Below, one piece after another: positions 28,997 through 39,235 of a DNA stretch of 64,000 bases; within the stretch, counting starts at the first letter, position 1; every line of letters starts with the position of its first letter. Source of the DNA: Bradyrhizobium amphicarpaeae (GTDB lineage Bacteria; Pseudomonadota; Alphaproteobacteria; Rhizobiales; Xanthobacteraceae); assembly GCF_002266435.3 (NCBI RefSeq), contig NZ_CP029426.2, positions 3,998,001-4,062,000 on the forward strand, given 5' to 3'. The notes under the pieces are model-generated. The model had not been told where the DNA came from. It saw only the letters and a program-made list of their open reading frames with translations, and ran no database searches. A program made the translations under genes and the position numbers.

Positions 28997-29491
28997 TCAC
29001 CGGTACGGCGCGTCGAGCTCGATCGCTTTTGCGATCTCGCGTTCCCAGCGGTCGCCGTTGGCGAGCAGCTTGGCCTTGTCATAGAACAGTTCCTCGCGGG
29101 TCTCGGTCGCGAACTCGAAGTTCGGACCTTCGACGATGGCGTCCACAGGACAGGCCTCCTGGCAGAGGCCGCAATAGATGCACTTCACCATGTCGATGTC
29201 GTAGCGCACGGTGCGGCGGGTGCCGTCGTTGCGGCGCGGGCCGGCCTCGATGGTGATGGCCTGCGCCGGGCAGACCGCCTCGCAGAGCTTGCAGGCGATG
29301 CAGCGCTCTTCGCCGTTCGGATAGCGGCGCAGCGCGTGCTCGCCGCGGAAGCGCGGCGAGATCGGGCCCTTCTCGAACGGATAGTTCAGCGTCGGCTTCG
29401 GCTGGAAGAAATAGCGCATGGCGAGGAAGAACGCCGAGACGAATTCCGACAGCAGAAGCGAGCGTGCAGTGGCGTTGACGTTGATACCCAT
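28997..29491 (-). CDS. nuoI: NADH-quinone oxidoreductase subunit I
   Basis: About 164 residues from [14 protein letters not shown]; the longer in-frame extension upstream overlaps nuoH and is rejected. Two 4Fe-4S motifs, [12 protein letters not shown] and [12 protein letters not shown], carry clusters N6a and N6b, passing electrons to NuoB. The N-terminal amphipathic helix holds it to the membrane arm. Eight bases after nuoH. Confidence 0.97.
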   Translation of the reverse strand: MGINVNATARSLLLSEFVSAFFLAMRYFFQPKPTLNYPFEKGPISPRFRGEHALRRYPNGEERCIACKLCEAVCPAQAITIEAGPRRNDGTRRTVRYDIDMVKCIYCGLCQEACPVDAIVEGPNFEFATETREELFYDKAKLLANGDRWEREIAKAIELDAPYR

Positions 29492-29499
29492 GACGGCCC

Positions 29500-30567
29500 T
29501 CACTTCGGCGCGATGCCGGCGAACTGCAGCACGCCGGCCACCACGATCACCATCGCCAGCGACAGCGGCAGGAACACCTTCCAGCCGAGGCGCATCAGTT
29601 GATCGTAGCGGTAGCGCGGCACGATCGCCTTTGCCATCGCGAACAGGAAGAACATGAAGAAGACTTTGAGCGAGAACCAGATGATCCCCGGCACCCAGTT
29701 GAAGGGCGGCAGGTCCACCGGCGGCAGCCAGCCTCCGAGGAACAGGATCGTCGCCATCGCGCACATCGTGACGATCGCGACGTACTCGCCGAGCATGAAC
29801 AAGAGATACGGCGTCGAGCCGTACTCAACCATGAAGCCGGCAACGAGCTCGGATTCAGCTTCCACGAGGTCGAACGGCGGGCGGTTGGTCTCCGCCAGCG
29901 CAGAGACGTAGAACACCACGAACATCGGGAACAGCGGCCAGACGTACCAGTTCAGGATGGTCAGCTGCGGCAGTCCGATCAGGCTGGCGAGCCCGCGGAC
30001 ATGCTGGGCCTCGACCACGGCCGACAGGTTCAGCGTGCCGGCGCAGAGCAGCACCGTGATGATGACGAAGCCGATCGAGACTTCGTAGGACACCATCTGC
30101 GCCGCCGAGCGCAGCGCCGCCAGGAACGGATATTTCGAGTTCGACGACCAGCCGGCCATGATGATGCCGTAGATCGACAGCGACGAGATCGCGAAGATGA
30201 AGAGGATGCCGACATTGATGTCGGCGATGACCCAGCCGAGATTGGTCGGGATCACCGCCCAGGCGGCAAGTGCAAGCACGCACGACACCAGCGGCGCCAG
30301 CAGGAACACGCCCTTGTTGGCGCCGGCCGGGATGATCGGCTCCTTCAGCACGAACTTCAACAGGTCGGCGAAGGATTGCAGCAGGCCCCAGGGGCCGACC
30401 ACGTTCGGACCGCGCCGGATCTGCACCGCCGCCCAGATCTTGCGGTCGGCGAGCAGGATGTAGGCGATCGCGATCAGCAGGACGACGAGCACCAGCACGC
30501 TCTCCGCGATCATGATGATCAGCGGCCAGAGGAAGCCGGTCCAGAATGCGCTTTCGAAGAATTCCAT
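29500..30567 (-). CDS. nuoH: NADH-quinone oxidoreductase subunit H
   Basis: 355 residues, about eight to nine helices; forms the quinone chamber at the junction of the two arms. Conserved regions seen: [20 protein letters not shown] and the charged loop [20 protein letters not shown] with its many acidic residues. Lies six bases after nuoG. Confidence 0.98.
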   Translation of the reverse strand: MEFFESAFWTGFLWPLIIMIAESVLVLVVLLIAIAYILLADRKIWAAVQIRRGPNVVGPWGLLQSFADLLKFVLKEPIIPAGANKGVFLLAPLVSCVLALAAWAVIPTNLGWVIADINVGILFIFAISSLSIYGIIMAGWSSNSKYPFLAALRSAAQMVSYEVSIGFVIITVLLCAGTLNLSAVVEAQHVRGLASLIGLPQLTILNWYVWPLFPMFVVFYVSALAETNRPPFDLVEAESELVAGFMVEYGSTPYLLFMLGEYVAIVTMCAMATILFLGGWLPPVDLPPFNWVPGIIWFSLKVFFMFFLFAMAKAIVPRYRYDQLMRLGWKVFLPLSLAMVIVVAGVLQFAGIAPK

Positions 30568-30573
30568 TCTAGC

Positions 30574-32649
30574 TCACTCCGCTGCGGTCAGCATCTGCCC
30601 GGAGGCAAGCCGCGAACATTCCGCCATCACGGCGGACGCACGCGCGATTGGGTTGGTCAAATAGAAGTCCTCGACCCGCGGCTTGAACGGCGCCTTCTCG
30701 GGCGAACCGCCCTTCCCCGCCAGCTTCTTGATCTGGTCGGCGGAGCCGGCCTCGATCTGGTCGAGACGGATCAGATGCGGCACGGCCTTGAAGATCGCTT
30801 GGCGCAGCGCGGCAAGCGAGTCGTAGCTGAGCTTCTTGCCGAGCGCCTCCGACAGCGCGCGGACGATCGCCCAGTCCTCGCGGGCTTCGCCCGGCGGGAA
30901 TGCGGCACGTCCCGTCATCTGCACGCGGCCTTCGGTGTTGACGTAGATCGCGGACTTCTCGGTATAGGCCGCAGCCGGCAGGATCACGTCGGCGCGATGC
31001 GCTCCGCGATCACCATGGGTGCCGATATAGACGACGAAGGTGCCGTCCGGCGCCTTGATCTCGTCGGCGCCGAGCAGGAACAAGAGGTCCAGCGTGCCGA
31101 ACGTCGTCATCTGCGCCGCGTTGAGGCCGCCCGAGGTGGCGGAGAAACCGATATCGAGCGCACCGACGCGCGAGGCGCTCTCGTGCAGCACGCCGAAGCC
31201 GTTCCAGCCGTCCTTGAGCGCGCCGACGTCGAGCGCGAGCTTGGCGGCGGCGGCCAGGATGGCGGCGCCGTCGTGACGCGAGGCGGCGCCTGCGCCAACC
31301 AGGATGATCGGATTCTTGGCGGTCTTCAGCACGTCCATGAAGGAGTGCTTGCCGGCCGCGAGCTCGCCGAGCGTGTCGGTGCCCGCACCAAGATGGTCAT
31401 AATCGTAGGTCAGGTCGACCTTGGCGCCGATCACCCCGACCTTGAAGCCGCCGGCGCGCCAGCGCTTGCGGATACGGGCGTTGAACACGGCCGCTTCCTT
31501 GCGCGGATTGGCGCCGACGATGAGCAGCGCATCGGCCTGCTCGACGCCGACCAGCGTCGGATTGAAGATGTAGGAGCCGCGACCAAGCGCGGGGTCGAAG
31601 GCGTCGCCGCCCTGCACCGCCAGATTGGCCGAGCCGTATTTGGACAGCAGGTCCTTCAGCGCAAACATCTCCTCGACGCCGGCGAGGTCGCCCGCGATCG
31701 CGCCGATGCGCTTGCCGTCGGTGCGCGCCGCTTTCGCAGCGATCGCGGCAAAGGCTTCCGTCCAGCTCGCCGCGCGCAGCTTGCCGGCCTCGCGGATATA
31801 GGGCCGGTCGAGCCGCTGGGTGCGCAGGCCGTCGACGACGTGGCGGGTCTTGTCGGAGATCCACTCCTCGTTCACGGCCTCGTTGATGCGCGGCAGCACG
31901 CGCATCACTTCGCGGCCGCGGGTGTCGACGCGGATCGCCGAGCCGACGCCGTCCATGACGTCGATCGACTGGGTCTTGCCGAGCTCCCAGGGACGCGCGG
32001 CAAACGCGTAAGGCTTCGAGGTCAGCGCGCCGACCGGACAGATGTCGACGAGATTGCCCTGCAATTCGGACGTCAGCGCGTGCTGGAGATAAGTCGTGAT
32101 CTCCATGTCCTCGCCGCGGCCGGTGGCGCCCATCTCGGGTGCGCCGGCGACTTCCGCCGAGAAGCGGACGCAGCGCGTGCACTGGATGCAGCGGTTCATC
32201 GAGGTCTTGACCAGCGCGCCGAGATATTTGTCCTCGACCGCGCGCTTGTTCTCGGCGAAGCGGCTGGTGTCGACACCATAGCCCATCGCCTGGTCCTGCA
32301 GGTCGCACTCGCCGCCCTGGTCGCAGATCGGGCAGTCCAGCGGATGGTTGATGAGAAGGAATTCCATCACGCCTTCGCGTGCCTTCTTCACCATCGGCGA
32401 ACGCGTCGAGATCTCCGGCGGCTCGCCCTTCGGGCCCGGACGGCAGTCGCGCACGCCCCAGGCGCAGCTCGCGACCGGCTTCGGGCCGCCCTTCACCTCG
32501 ACGAGGCACATCCGGCAATTGCCGGCGATCGACAGCCGCTCGTGATAGCAGAAGCGCGGAATCTCGGCGCCTGCCGCCTCGCACGCCTGAAGCAGCGTGT
32601 ACTCGGCGGGCACATCGATCTCTTTGCCGTCGATGATGAGCTTGGTCAT
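30574..32649 (-). CDS. nuoG: NADH-quinone oxidoreductase subunit G
   Basis: 691 residues from MTKLIIDGKEIDVPAEYTLL; sequence further upstream in frame belongs to the nuoF region and is discarded. The 2Fe-2S N1b ligands (RFCYHERLSIAGNCRMC...C), the HPLDCPICDQGGECDLQD site of N5 and the CIQCTRCVRF part of N4 are intact. The C-terminal molybdopterin-oxidoreductase-like half is shorter than in E. coli, as usual for alphaproteobacteria. Five bases after nuoF. Confidence 0.97.
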   Translation of the reverse strand: MTKLIIDGKEIDVPAEYTLLQACEAAGAEIPRFCYHERLSIAGNCRMCLVEVKGGPKPVASCAWGVRDCRPGPKGEPPEISTRSPMVKKAREGVMEFLLINHPLDCPICDQGGECDLQDQAMGYGVDTSRFAENKRAVEDKYLGALVKTSMNRCIQCTRCVRFSAEVAGAPEMGATGRGEDMEITTYLQHALTSELQGNLVDICPVGALTSKPYAFAARPWELGKTQSIDVMDGVGSAIRVDTRGREVMRVLPRINEAVNEEWISDKTRHVVDGLRTQRLDRPYIREAGKLRAASWTEAFAAIAAKAARTDGKRIGAIAGDLAGVEEMFALKDLLSKYGSANLAVQGGDAFDPALGRGSYIFNPTLVGVEQADALLIVGANPRKEAAVFNARIRKRWRAGGFKVGVIGAKVDLTYDYDHLGAGTDTLGELAAGKHSFMDVLKTAKNPIILVGAGAASRHDGAAILAAAAKLALDVGALKDGWNGFGVLHESASRVGALDIGFSATSGGLNAAQMTTFGTLDLLFLLGADEIKAPDGTFVVYIGTHGDRGAHRADVILPAAAYTEKSAIYVNTEGRVQMTGRAAFPPGEAREDWAIVRALSEALGKKLSYDSLAALRQAIFKAVPHLIRLDQIEAGSADQIKKLAGKGGSPEKAPFKPRVEDFYLTNPIARASAVMAECSRLASGQMLTAAE

Positions 32650-32654
32650 GTCTC

Positions 32655-33980
<1,326 letters not shown>

Positions 33981-33995
33981 ATCAGTGCTTTCCGA

Positions 33996-34196
33996 TCAAC
34001 GAATGGTCTGCTTGTAGGCAAGTCCGGCGGCGCAGACGGCGAAGATCAGCGCCCAGAGCAGACTGGTCTCCTGCGTCGCGTTCATGATGAAACGCTGCAG
34101 CAGGAACATGAAGGCGGCCGCGATCGCGGCGTGCATGGCGACGAAGCCCCATTTCTTCACGGCCTCGTTCCCTCCAATTGCGGGGAGATCACGCAT
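33996..34196 (-). CDS. Small membrane protein between nuoE and nuoF
   Basis: 66 residues with two membrane helices (about 18-36 and 46-61). Its ATG shares one base with the nuoE stop (TGATG), strong evidence of real translation, and nuoF follows 15 bases after its stop. It is not a standard bacterial complex I subunit. It might help assembly of, or associate with, complex I, by position only. I do not recognise a named family. Confidence 0.7.
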   Translation of the reverse strand: MRDLPAIGGNEAVKKWGFVAMHAAIAAAFMFLLQRFIMNATQETSLLWALIFAVCAAGLAYKQTIR

Positions 34197-34807
34197 CAGG
34201 TGTTCTCCTTCAACGTGGTCGGTCCGGTGATCGGCGCCGAGAACTGGCGGCCGTTCTGCGGACCGGGCTTGGGCGGATTGCCCGAAGCGAAACCGTCGAG
34301 CACCTTGCCAAAGCTTTCCTTGGTCAGGTCCTCATAGGTGTCCTTGCCGATCATGACCATCGGCGCGTTCACGCAGGCACCGAGGCACTCGACCTCCTCC
34401 CAGCTGAAATTGCCGTCCTTGGACAGATGGAAGGGATCGTGATGGATGCGGTGCTCACAGACGTGGATCAGATCCTCGGCCCCGCGCAGCCGGCACGGCG
34501 TGGTGCCGCAGACCTGGACGTGGGCCTTCTTGCCGACGGGGGCGAGCTGGAACATCGTGTAGAAGGTCGCGACTTCCAGCACGCGGATGTAGGGCATGTC
34601 GAGCATGTCGGCGATGACGCGGATCGCGGCTTCAGAGACCCAGCCGTCGTGCTGCTCCTGCGCGCGCCAGAGGATGGCGATGACGGCGGAGGCCTGGCGG
34701 CCGGCCGGATATTTCGCGATCTGCTGCTTGGCGAATGCGAGGTTCTCCTCCGTGAACGCAAAGCTCGCGGGCTGAACTTCCTTCGGTGCTAGTCGGCGAA
34801 CGGACAT
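34196..34807 (-). CDS. nuoE: NADH-quinone oxidoreductase subunit E
   Basis: 203 residues with a thioredoxin-like fold carrying 2Fe-2S cluster N1a. Ligands: [10 protein letters not shown] (two Cys, spaced four) and [11 protein letters not shown] (two Cys, spaced three). The N-terminal helical domain ([20 protein letters not shown]) is normal. Starts 12 bases after the FkbM-type gene and overlaps the next small gene by one base. Confidence 0.97.
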   Translation of the reverse strand: MSVRRLAPKEVQPASFAFTEENLAFAKQQIAKYPAGRQASAVIAILWRAQEQHDGWVSEAAIRVIADMLDMPYIRVLEVATFYTMFQLAPVGKKAHVQVCGTTPCRLRGAEDLIHVCEHRIHHDPFHLSKDGNFSWEEVECLGACVNAPMVMIGKDTYEDLTKESFGKVLDGFASGNPPKPGPQNGRQFSAPITGPTTLKENT

Positions 34808-34819
34808 CTCTTCAATCTC

Positions 34820-35785
34820 TCACTGCATGCGGCGCGCAGTTTTCGCATTCAGGGCTTCGATCCTGTCCTGCCAAAATGCGCTTGCGGTGCCGAAAACGTT
34901 GTAGCCGACGTGGGTGGAGACCTTGATGCGGTCGAGGATCGAAAGCTCGGTCACGGTCTCCATCCGGTTGCTGCGCGGATCGAACACGATCAGCTTCAGC
35001 GGGGTCTGTTCGAGGATGAAGCGCGACACTGCATGAGAGCGGTCGCTGCCGTGCTCCTCGCACATGATGACGCTGTCGGCCTGGAGCAGACGCGCGCCGC
35101 CCTTGATCGCCTCGATCTCGACGCCCTCGACGTCGAGCTTGATCAGGTACTTGCCGGCGCTTGCGATCTTGCCGTCCTCGATCAGATTGTCGAGCGCGAT
35201 GACCGGCACCTCCTCACCGCCCGCGGACGGAGCGCCGGCGATGCTGAAGGCTTCGTGCTTGGTGCCCGACAGACGCGCGGTGCCGCGGCTGGCGCCGATC
35301 GCGCATTTCATGGTCTCGAAGCGATTGCCGTTGACGCGGGCATTGTTGGCGAGCTTCGGGTAGTTCTGCCCCGACGGCTCGATCGCAATCGACTTGTGCG
35401 AGCCGAACGGCTTGCTCGACACCAGCACCGACCAATAGCCGTAATTGGCACCGCAATCGAGCAGCGTGTAGTCGACGTCGACGCTATCGGCGAACAGAAC
35501 CTCGAGCTCGTCCTCGTAATTGTAGGAGCGGTTGAGCAGCTTGCTCCAATAGCCGTCGCCGTAAGGGAATTCGAACACGGCGTCGGGATTGAGCCGGATC
35601 GCGATGTTGCGCTCCGGCAGCGTCTTCCGCAGCAGATTCGCGCAGGCGATGTAGCCCATGTGCGAGAAGTGCGAGGAGATCTTCGATCCCGTCACCAGCG
35701 CCAAGGCAGCCGTCCGCTCCCACAGGTTGGCCCCTTCCAGGGCCCCCGAGGCGCGGTCGAACTGGATTGGCGCCTGCTGCCCCAT
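34820..35785 (-). CDS. FkbM family methyltransferase inserted in the nuo operon
   Basis: 321 residues from [13 protein letters not shown]; the ATG shares one base with the nuoD stop (TGATG), so it is coupled to nuoD. SAM-binding motif YTLLDCGANYGYWSVLVSS is near residue 115 and the FkbM-type LIKLDVEGVEIEAIKGG near 225. Family members methylate sugars or other small molecules. It is not the NDUFAF7-type enzyme that methylates the NuoD homologue in mitochondria, so a complex I role is only suggested by position. It is in frame and undamaged. Confidence 0.9.
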   Translation of the reverse strand: MGQQAPIQFDRASGALEGANLWERTAALALVTGSKISSHFSHMGYIACANLLRKTLPERNIAIRLNPDAVFEFPYGDGYWSKLLNRSYNYEDELEVLFADSVDVDYTLLDCGANYGYWSVLVSSKPFGSHKSIAIEPSGQNYPKLANNARVNGNRFETMKCAIGASRGTARLSGTKHEAFSIAGAPSAGGEEVPVIALDNLIEDGKIASAGKYLIKLDVEGVEIEAIKGGARLLQADSVIMCEEHGSDRSHAVSRFILEQTPLKLIVFDPRSNRMETVTELSILDRIKVSTHVGYNVFGTASAFWQDRIEALNAKTARRMQ

Positions 35786-36981
35786 CACCGATCGACCTCT
35801 CCGAACACGATGTCGAGCGAGCCGAGAATGGCGGAGACGTCGGCGAGCAGATGGCCGCGGCAGATGTGGTCCATCGCCTGCAGATGCGCAAAGCCGGGCG
35901 CGCGGATCTTGCACTTGTACGGCTTGTTGGTGCCGTCGGAGATCAGATAGACGCCGAACTCGCCCTTGGGCGCCTCGACCGCGGCGTAGACTTCGCCGGC
36001 CGGCACGTGGACGCCTTCGGTGTAGAGCTTGAAGTGGTGGATCAGCGCTTCCATCGAGCGCTTCATCTCGCCACGGCGCGGCGGCGCAACCTTGTTGTCT
36101 TCGACGACGACCGGGCCCTTGCCTTCAGGCGCGTTCAGCTTCTGGATGCACTGCTTCATGATGCGCACGGACTGGCGCATCTCTTCCATGCGGATCAGAT
36201 AGCGGTCGTAGCAGTCGCCGTTCTTGCCGATCGGGATGTCGAAATCCATCTCGGCGTAGCATTCATAGGGCTGCGACTTGCGCAAATCCCAGGCCGCGCC
36301 CGAGCCGCGCACCATCACACCCGAGAAGCCCCACTCCCAGGCTTCCTTCAGCGGCACGACGCCGATGTCGACGTTGCGCTGCTTGAAGATGCGATTGGCG
36401 GTGAGCAGCCGGTCGAGATCGTCCACCACCTTGAGGAACGGATCGCACCAGGCCTCGATGTCGTCGACCAGCCTCTGCGGCAGATCCTGATGCACGCCGC
36501 CGACGCGGAAGTAGGCCGCGTGCATGCGGCTGCCCGAGGCGCGCTCGTAGAACACCATCAGCTTCTCGCGCTCTTCGAAGCCCCACAGCGGCGGGGTCAG
36601 CGCGCCGACGTCCATCGCCTGCGTGGTGACATTCAGAAGGTGAGAGAGGATGCGGCCGATCTCGCAATAGAGCACGCGGATCAACTGGCCACGGCGCGGC
36701 ACCTCGATGCCGAGCAGCTTTTCTGCAGCCATGCAGAACGCGTGCTCCTGGTTCATCGGTGCGACGTAGTCGAGCCGGTCGAAATACGGGATTGCCTGCA
36801 GGTAGGTCTTCTGCTCGATCAACTTCTCGGTGCCGCGATGAAGCAGGCCGATATGCGGATCGACGCGGGCGACGACCTCGCCGTCCAGCTCCAGCACAAG
36901 ACGCAGAACGCCGTGCGCAGCCGGATGCTGCGGTCCGAAATTGATCGTAAAATTGCGAAGCTGTTCGGGTTGCTCGTTCAT
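35785..36981 (-). CDS. nuoD: NADH-quinone oxidoreductase subunit D
   Basis: 398 residues, 49-kDa-type subunit that builds the quinone site with NuoB. Conserved: [21 protein letters not shown] at the N-terminus, [20 protein letters not shown] and the C-terminal [14 protein letters not shown]. Separate from nuoC (two bases apart), not fused. The stop overlaps the start of the FkbM-type gene. Confidence 0.98.
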   Translation of the reverse strand: MNEQPEQLRNFTINFGPQHPAAHGVLRLVLELDGEVVARVDPHIGLLHRGTEKLIEQKTYLQAIPYFDRLDYVAPMNQEHAFCMAAEKLLGIEVPRRGQLIRVLYCEIGRILSHLLNVTTQAMDVGALTPPLWGFEEREKLMVFYERASGSRMHAAYFRVGGVHQDLPQRLVDDIEAWCDPFLKVVDDLDRLLTANRIFKQRNVDIGVVPLKEAWEWGFSGVMVRGSGAAWDLRKSQPYECYAEMDFDIPIGKNGDCYDRYLIRMEEMRQSVRIMKQCIQKLNAPEGKGPVVVEDNKVAPPRRGEMKRSMEALIHHFKLYTEGVHVPAGEVYAAVEAPKGEFGVYLISDGTNKPYKCKIRAPGFAHLQAMDHICRGHLLADVSAILGSLDIVFGEVDR

Positions 36982-36983
36982 GA

Positions 36984-37598
36984 TCAGGCCTTCGGTCCCG
37001 CCTTCTCGTCACCCGGAAGAACCGGATAGTCCGCCCCTTCCCAAGGCGAGAGGAAATCGAACTTGCGGAATTCCTGGTTGAGCCGGACCGGCTCGTACAC
37101 CACCCGCTTCTCCTGGTCGTCGTAGCGGACCTCGACGAAACCGGTGGTCGGGAAATCCTTGCGCAGCGGATGCCCCTCGAAGCCGTAGTCGGTGAGAAGG
37201 CGGCGCATGTCGGGGTGGCCGACGAAGAACACGCCATAGAGATCGTAGGCTTCGCGCTCGAACCAGTCGGCGCCGGGGAACACCTCGATCAGCGACGGCA
37301 CCTGGGTGGTCTCGTCGGCCTGGGCCTTGAGCCGGATACGGGCGTTCAGGGTCGGTGACAGGAAGTGATAGATCACGTCGAAGCGTTTTTCGCGCGAAGG
37401 ATAATCCGCCGCCGTGATGTCGGTGAAGTTGATGAAACGGCAGTTCGGATCGTCGCGAAGGTACTTGACCACCTCGACGATCTTGCTGGCCTCGACATCG
37501 ACCGTCAGCTGGTTGAAGGCCACGGAATGACCGATGGCGGCACCCGGAAGCGCGCTAACGATCGTCTGCCCCAGGGCGTCGAGCTTGGCGTCGTCCAT
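36984..37598 (-). CDS. nuoC: NADH-quinone oxidoreductase subunit C
   Basis: 204 residues from [14 protein letters not shown]; upstream in-frame extension overlaps nuoB and is rejected. 30-kDa subunit motif ERE(A)[16 protein letters not shown] and [19 protein letters not shown] are typical. It links NuoD and NuoI in the peripheral arm. Eleven bases after nuoB. Confidence 0.97.
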   Translation of the reverse strand: MDDAKLDALGQTIVSALPGAAIGHSVAFNQLTVDVEASKIVEVVKYLRDDPNCRFINFTDITAADYPSREKRFDVIYHFLSPTLNARIRLKAQADETTQVPSLIEVFPGADWFEREAYDLYGVFFVGHPDMRRLLTDYGFEGHPLRKDFPTTGFVEVRYDDQEKRVVYEPVRLNQEFRKFDFLSPWEGADYPVLPGDEKAGPKA

Positions 37599-37609
37599 GA
37601 CGTAAAACC

Positions 37610-38197
37610 TTAGCGTTCGATGGTGCCGGTGCGGCGGATCTTCTTCTGCAGCAGCAGCACGCCGTAGAGCAGCGCCTCCGCCGTGGGCGGGCAGCCCGGC
37701 ACGTAGATGTCGATCGGCACGATGCGGTCGCAGCCGCGCACGACCGAGTAGGAATAGTGATAATAGCCGCCGCCATTGGCGCAGGAGCCCATCGAGATGA
37801 CGTAGCGCGGCTCGGGCATCTGGTCGTAGACCTTGCGCAGCGCGGGCGCCATCTTGTTGGTCAGGGTGCCCGCGACGATCATCACGTCGGACTGGCGCGG
37901 CGAGGCACGGGGCGCGAAGCCGAAGCGCTCGACGTCGTAGCGCGGCATCGACACCTGCATCATCTCGACCGCGCAGCAGGCGAGACCGAAGGTCATCCAC
38001 ATCAGCGAGCCGGTGCGGGCCCAGGTGATGAGGTCGTCGGTCGCGGCAACGAAGAAGCCCTTGTCGGACAGCTCGGAGTTGACCTCGAGGAAGAACGGAT
38101 CATTGGCCCCGACCGGCCGGCCGGTCGACGGATCCAGGATGCCCTTGGGGGCCGGCGCTACGACCGGACCTGTGGACGGTGCAGGGTTCAATCCCAT
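37610..38197 (-). CDS. nuoB: NADH-quinone oxidoreductase subunit B
   Basis: 195 residues from [12 protein letters not shown], chosen because AAGGGAG lies seven bases upstream; an earlier ATG at 38218 is inside nuoA and has no such site. Ligands of the terminal 4Fe-4S cluster N2 are visible: [19 protein letters not shown] and [11 protein letters not shown]. It hands electrons to ubiquinone. Overlaps the end of nuoA by ten bases. Confidence 0.97.
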   Translation of the reverse strand: MGLNPAPSTGPVVAPAPKGILDPSTGRPVGANDPFFLEVNSELSDKGFFVAATDDLITWARTGSLMWMTFGLACCAVEMMQVSMPRYDVERFGFAPRASPRQSDVMIVAGTLTNKMAPALRKVYDQMPEPRYVISMGSCANGGGYYHYSYSVVRGCDRIVPIDIYVPGCPPTAEALLYGVLLLQKKIRRTGTIER

Positions 38198-38553
38198 TCG
38201 AGTGCTCCCTTCTTCCATTCATAGGCGAACCCGACCGTCAGCACGCCGAGGAACACCACCATGGACCAGAAGCCGGTCGCGCCAAGCTTGCCGAACGCCA
38301 CCGCCCAGGGAAACAGGAACGCCACTTCGAGGTCGAAGATGATGAAGAGGATGGCGACCAGATAGAAGCGGACGTCGAACTTCATGCGCGCGTCGTCGAA
38401 GGCGTTGAAACCGCACTCATACGCCGACAGCTTTTCCGGATCCGGCTGCTGGAACGCCACGACGAAGGGCGCGATCAGCAGCACCAGGCCGATGATAGCA
38501 GCTACCGCTATGAAGACGACGAGTGGAAGATAGTTCTGCAGAATGCCGCTCAT
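38188..38553 (-). CDS. nuoA: NADH-quinone oxidoreductase subunit A, first gene of the operon
   Basis: 121 residues with three helices. The loop after helix 1, [20 protein letters not shown], holds the conserved Cys of the family, and '[13 protein letters not shown]' is the acidic second helix. A possible sigma-70 promoter lies about 60-85 bases upstream. All nuo genes follow on the same strand without a terminator. Confidence 0.97.
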   Translation of the reverse strand: MSGILQNYLPLVVFIAVAAIIGLVLLIAPFVVAFQQPDPEKLSAYECGFNAFDDARMKFDVRFYLVAILFIIFDLEVAFLFPWAVAFGKLGATGFWSMVVFLGVLTVGFAYEWKKGALEWD

Positions 38554-39235
38554 TGGCGAGCCCTTGTTTCCCGCAGCCTCGGGACAGCCACGGATTCGTC
38601 CGATTTGGAATTATTCTGAGCCTTAGCGCAGTGCACCAATGGGCGCAAGACACGCTCTTTTTAGGCCCTTTGCCGCCCCCAGCAGTACGAAAATCCCGGA
38701 ATCACCCCGCGCTGGTATGGAGCAGATCGCTGGGCCCAGCAAGGGCGGCCAGCTTTTGCAGGGCAGCAGTTCCGAGATTGCGGCGCAGGGGCCAGGGCAG
38801 CTCTTTGCGGTGCATTGCCCGAGAAAAGCGCCTGGTTTTCTGGGGCGGCAGCGCACCCAAACCGTGGTGACCGCCGTCGGGTCCCCCGACCGTCACCCTG
38901 GCGACATAATGCCGAAAGTCGCTGGGAGCAGCGCGGCCGGATTGCCGGTGATCGTCGCGGCCTGCGAGCAGGACAGGTGCAGCAAAGACACCTATCCACA
39001 GGCGGAAGTGATCAGACGAGCCATGCAGCGCGGCAGGACCGGGCCCGCCTGCCGCGCAGACAGCACCGGCTTGCGATATATTGCAGCCCGATCGGTCGCG
39101 AGCGCGGCGGCGACGTTCAGGGCCTTCGCGCGCGCCGCGCCCGGATGAGCTTCGGGCTGGGGGGCATAGCCCGGGAGCTCATCTATCTCGTGGCGGAGGA
39201 TCGGCCGCCCGTGATGTCGCCGCCCTCGCCCGTCC
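38554..39235. other. Intergenic region upstream of nuoA
   Basis: About 680 bases between nuoA and the siderophore receptor, both on the minus strand. It must hold the main nuo promoter and the receptor's transcript end. Open frames exist on both strands (for example plus 38639-39148) but have low-complexity, Arg/Ala-rich products, no ribosome-binding site and no family match. I see no RNA gene and no insertion sequence. Confidence 0.5.
38610..38639 (-). promoter_or_regulatory. Possible nuo operon promoter
   Basis: On the minus strand TTGGTG (38639-38634) and AATAAT (38615-38610) are 18 bases apart, with the nuoA ATG about 57 bases downstream of the -10 box. The -10 match is good and the -35 match poor, so this is a tentative call. 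Confidence 0.3.

Noticed and set aside
38639..39148. Possible plus-strand gene in the large gap upstream of nuoA
   Set aside because: 169 codons with Arg/Ala/Ser-rich product, no ribosome-binding site, overlapping equally long frames on the other strand; no family recognised.
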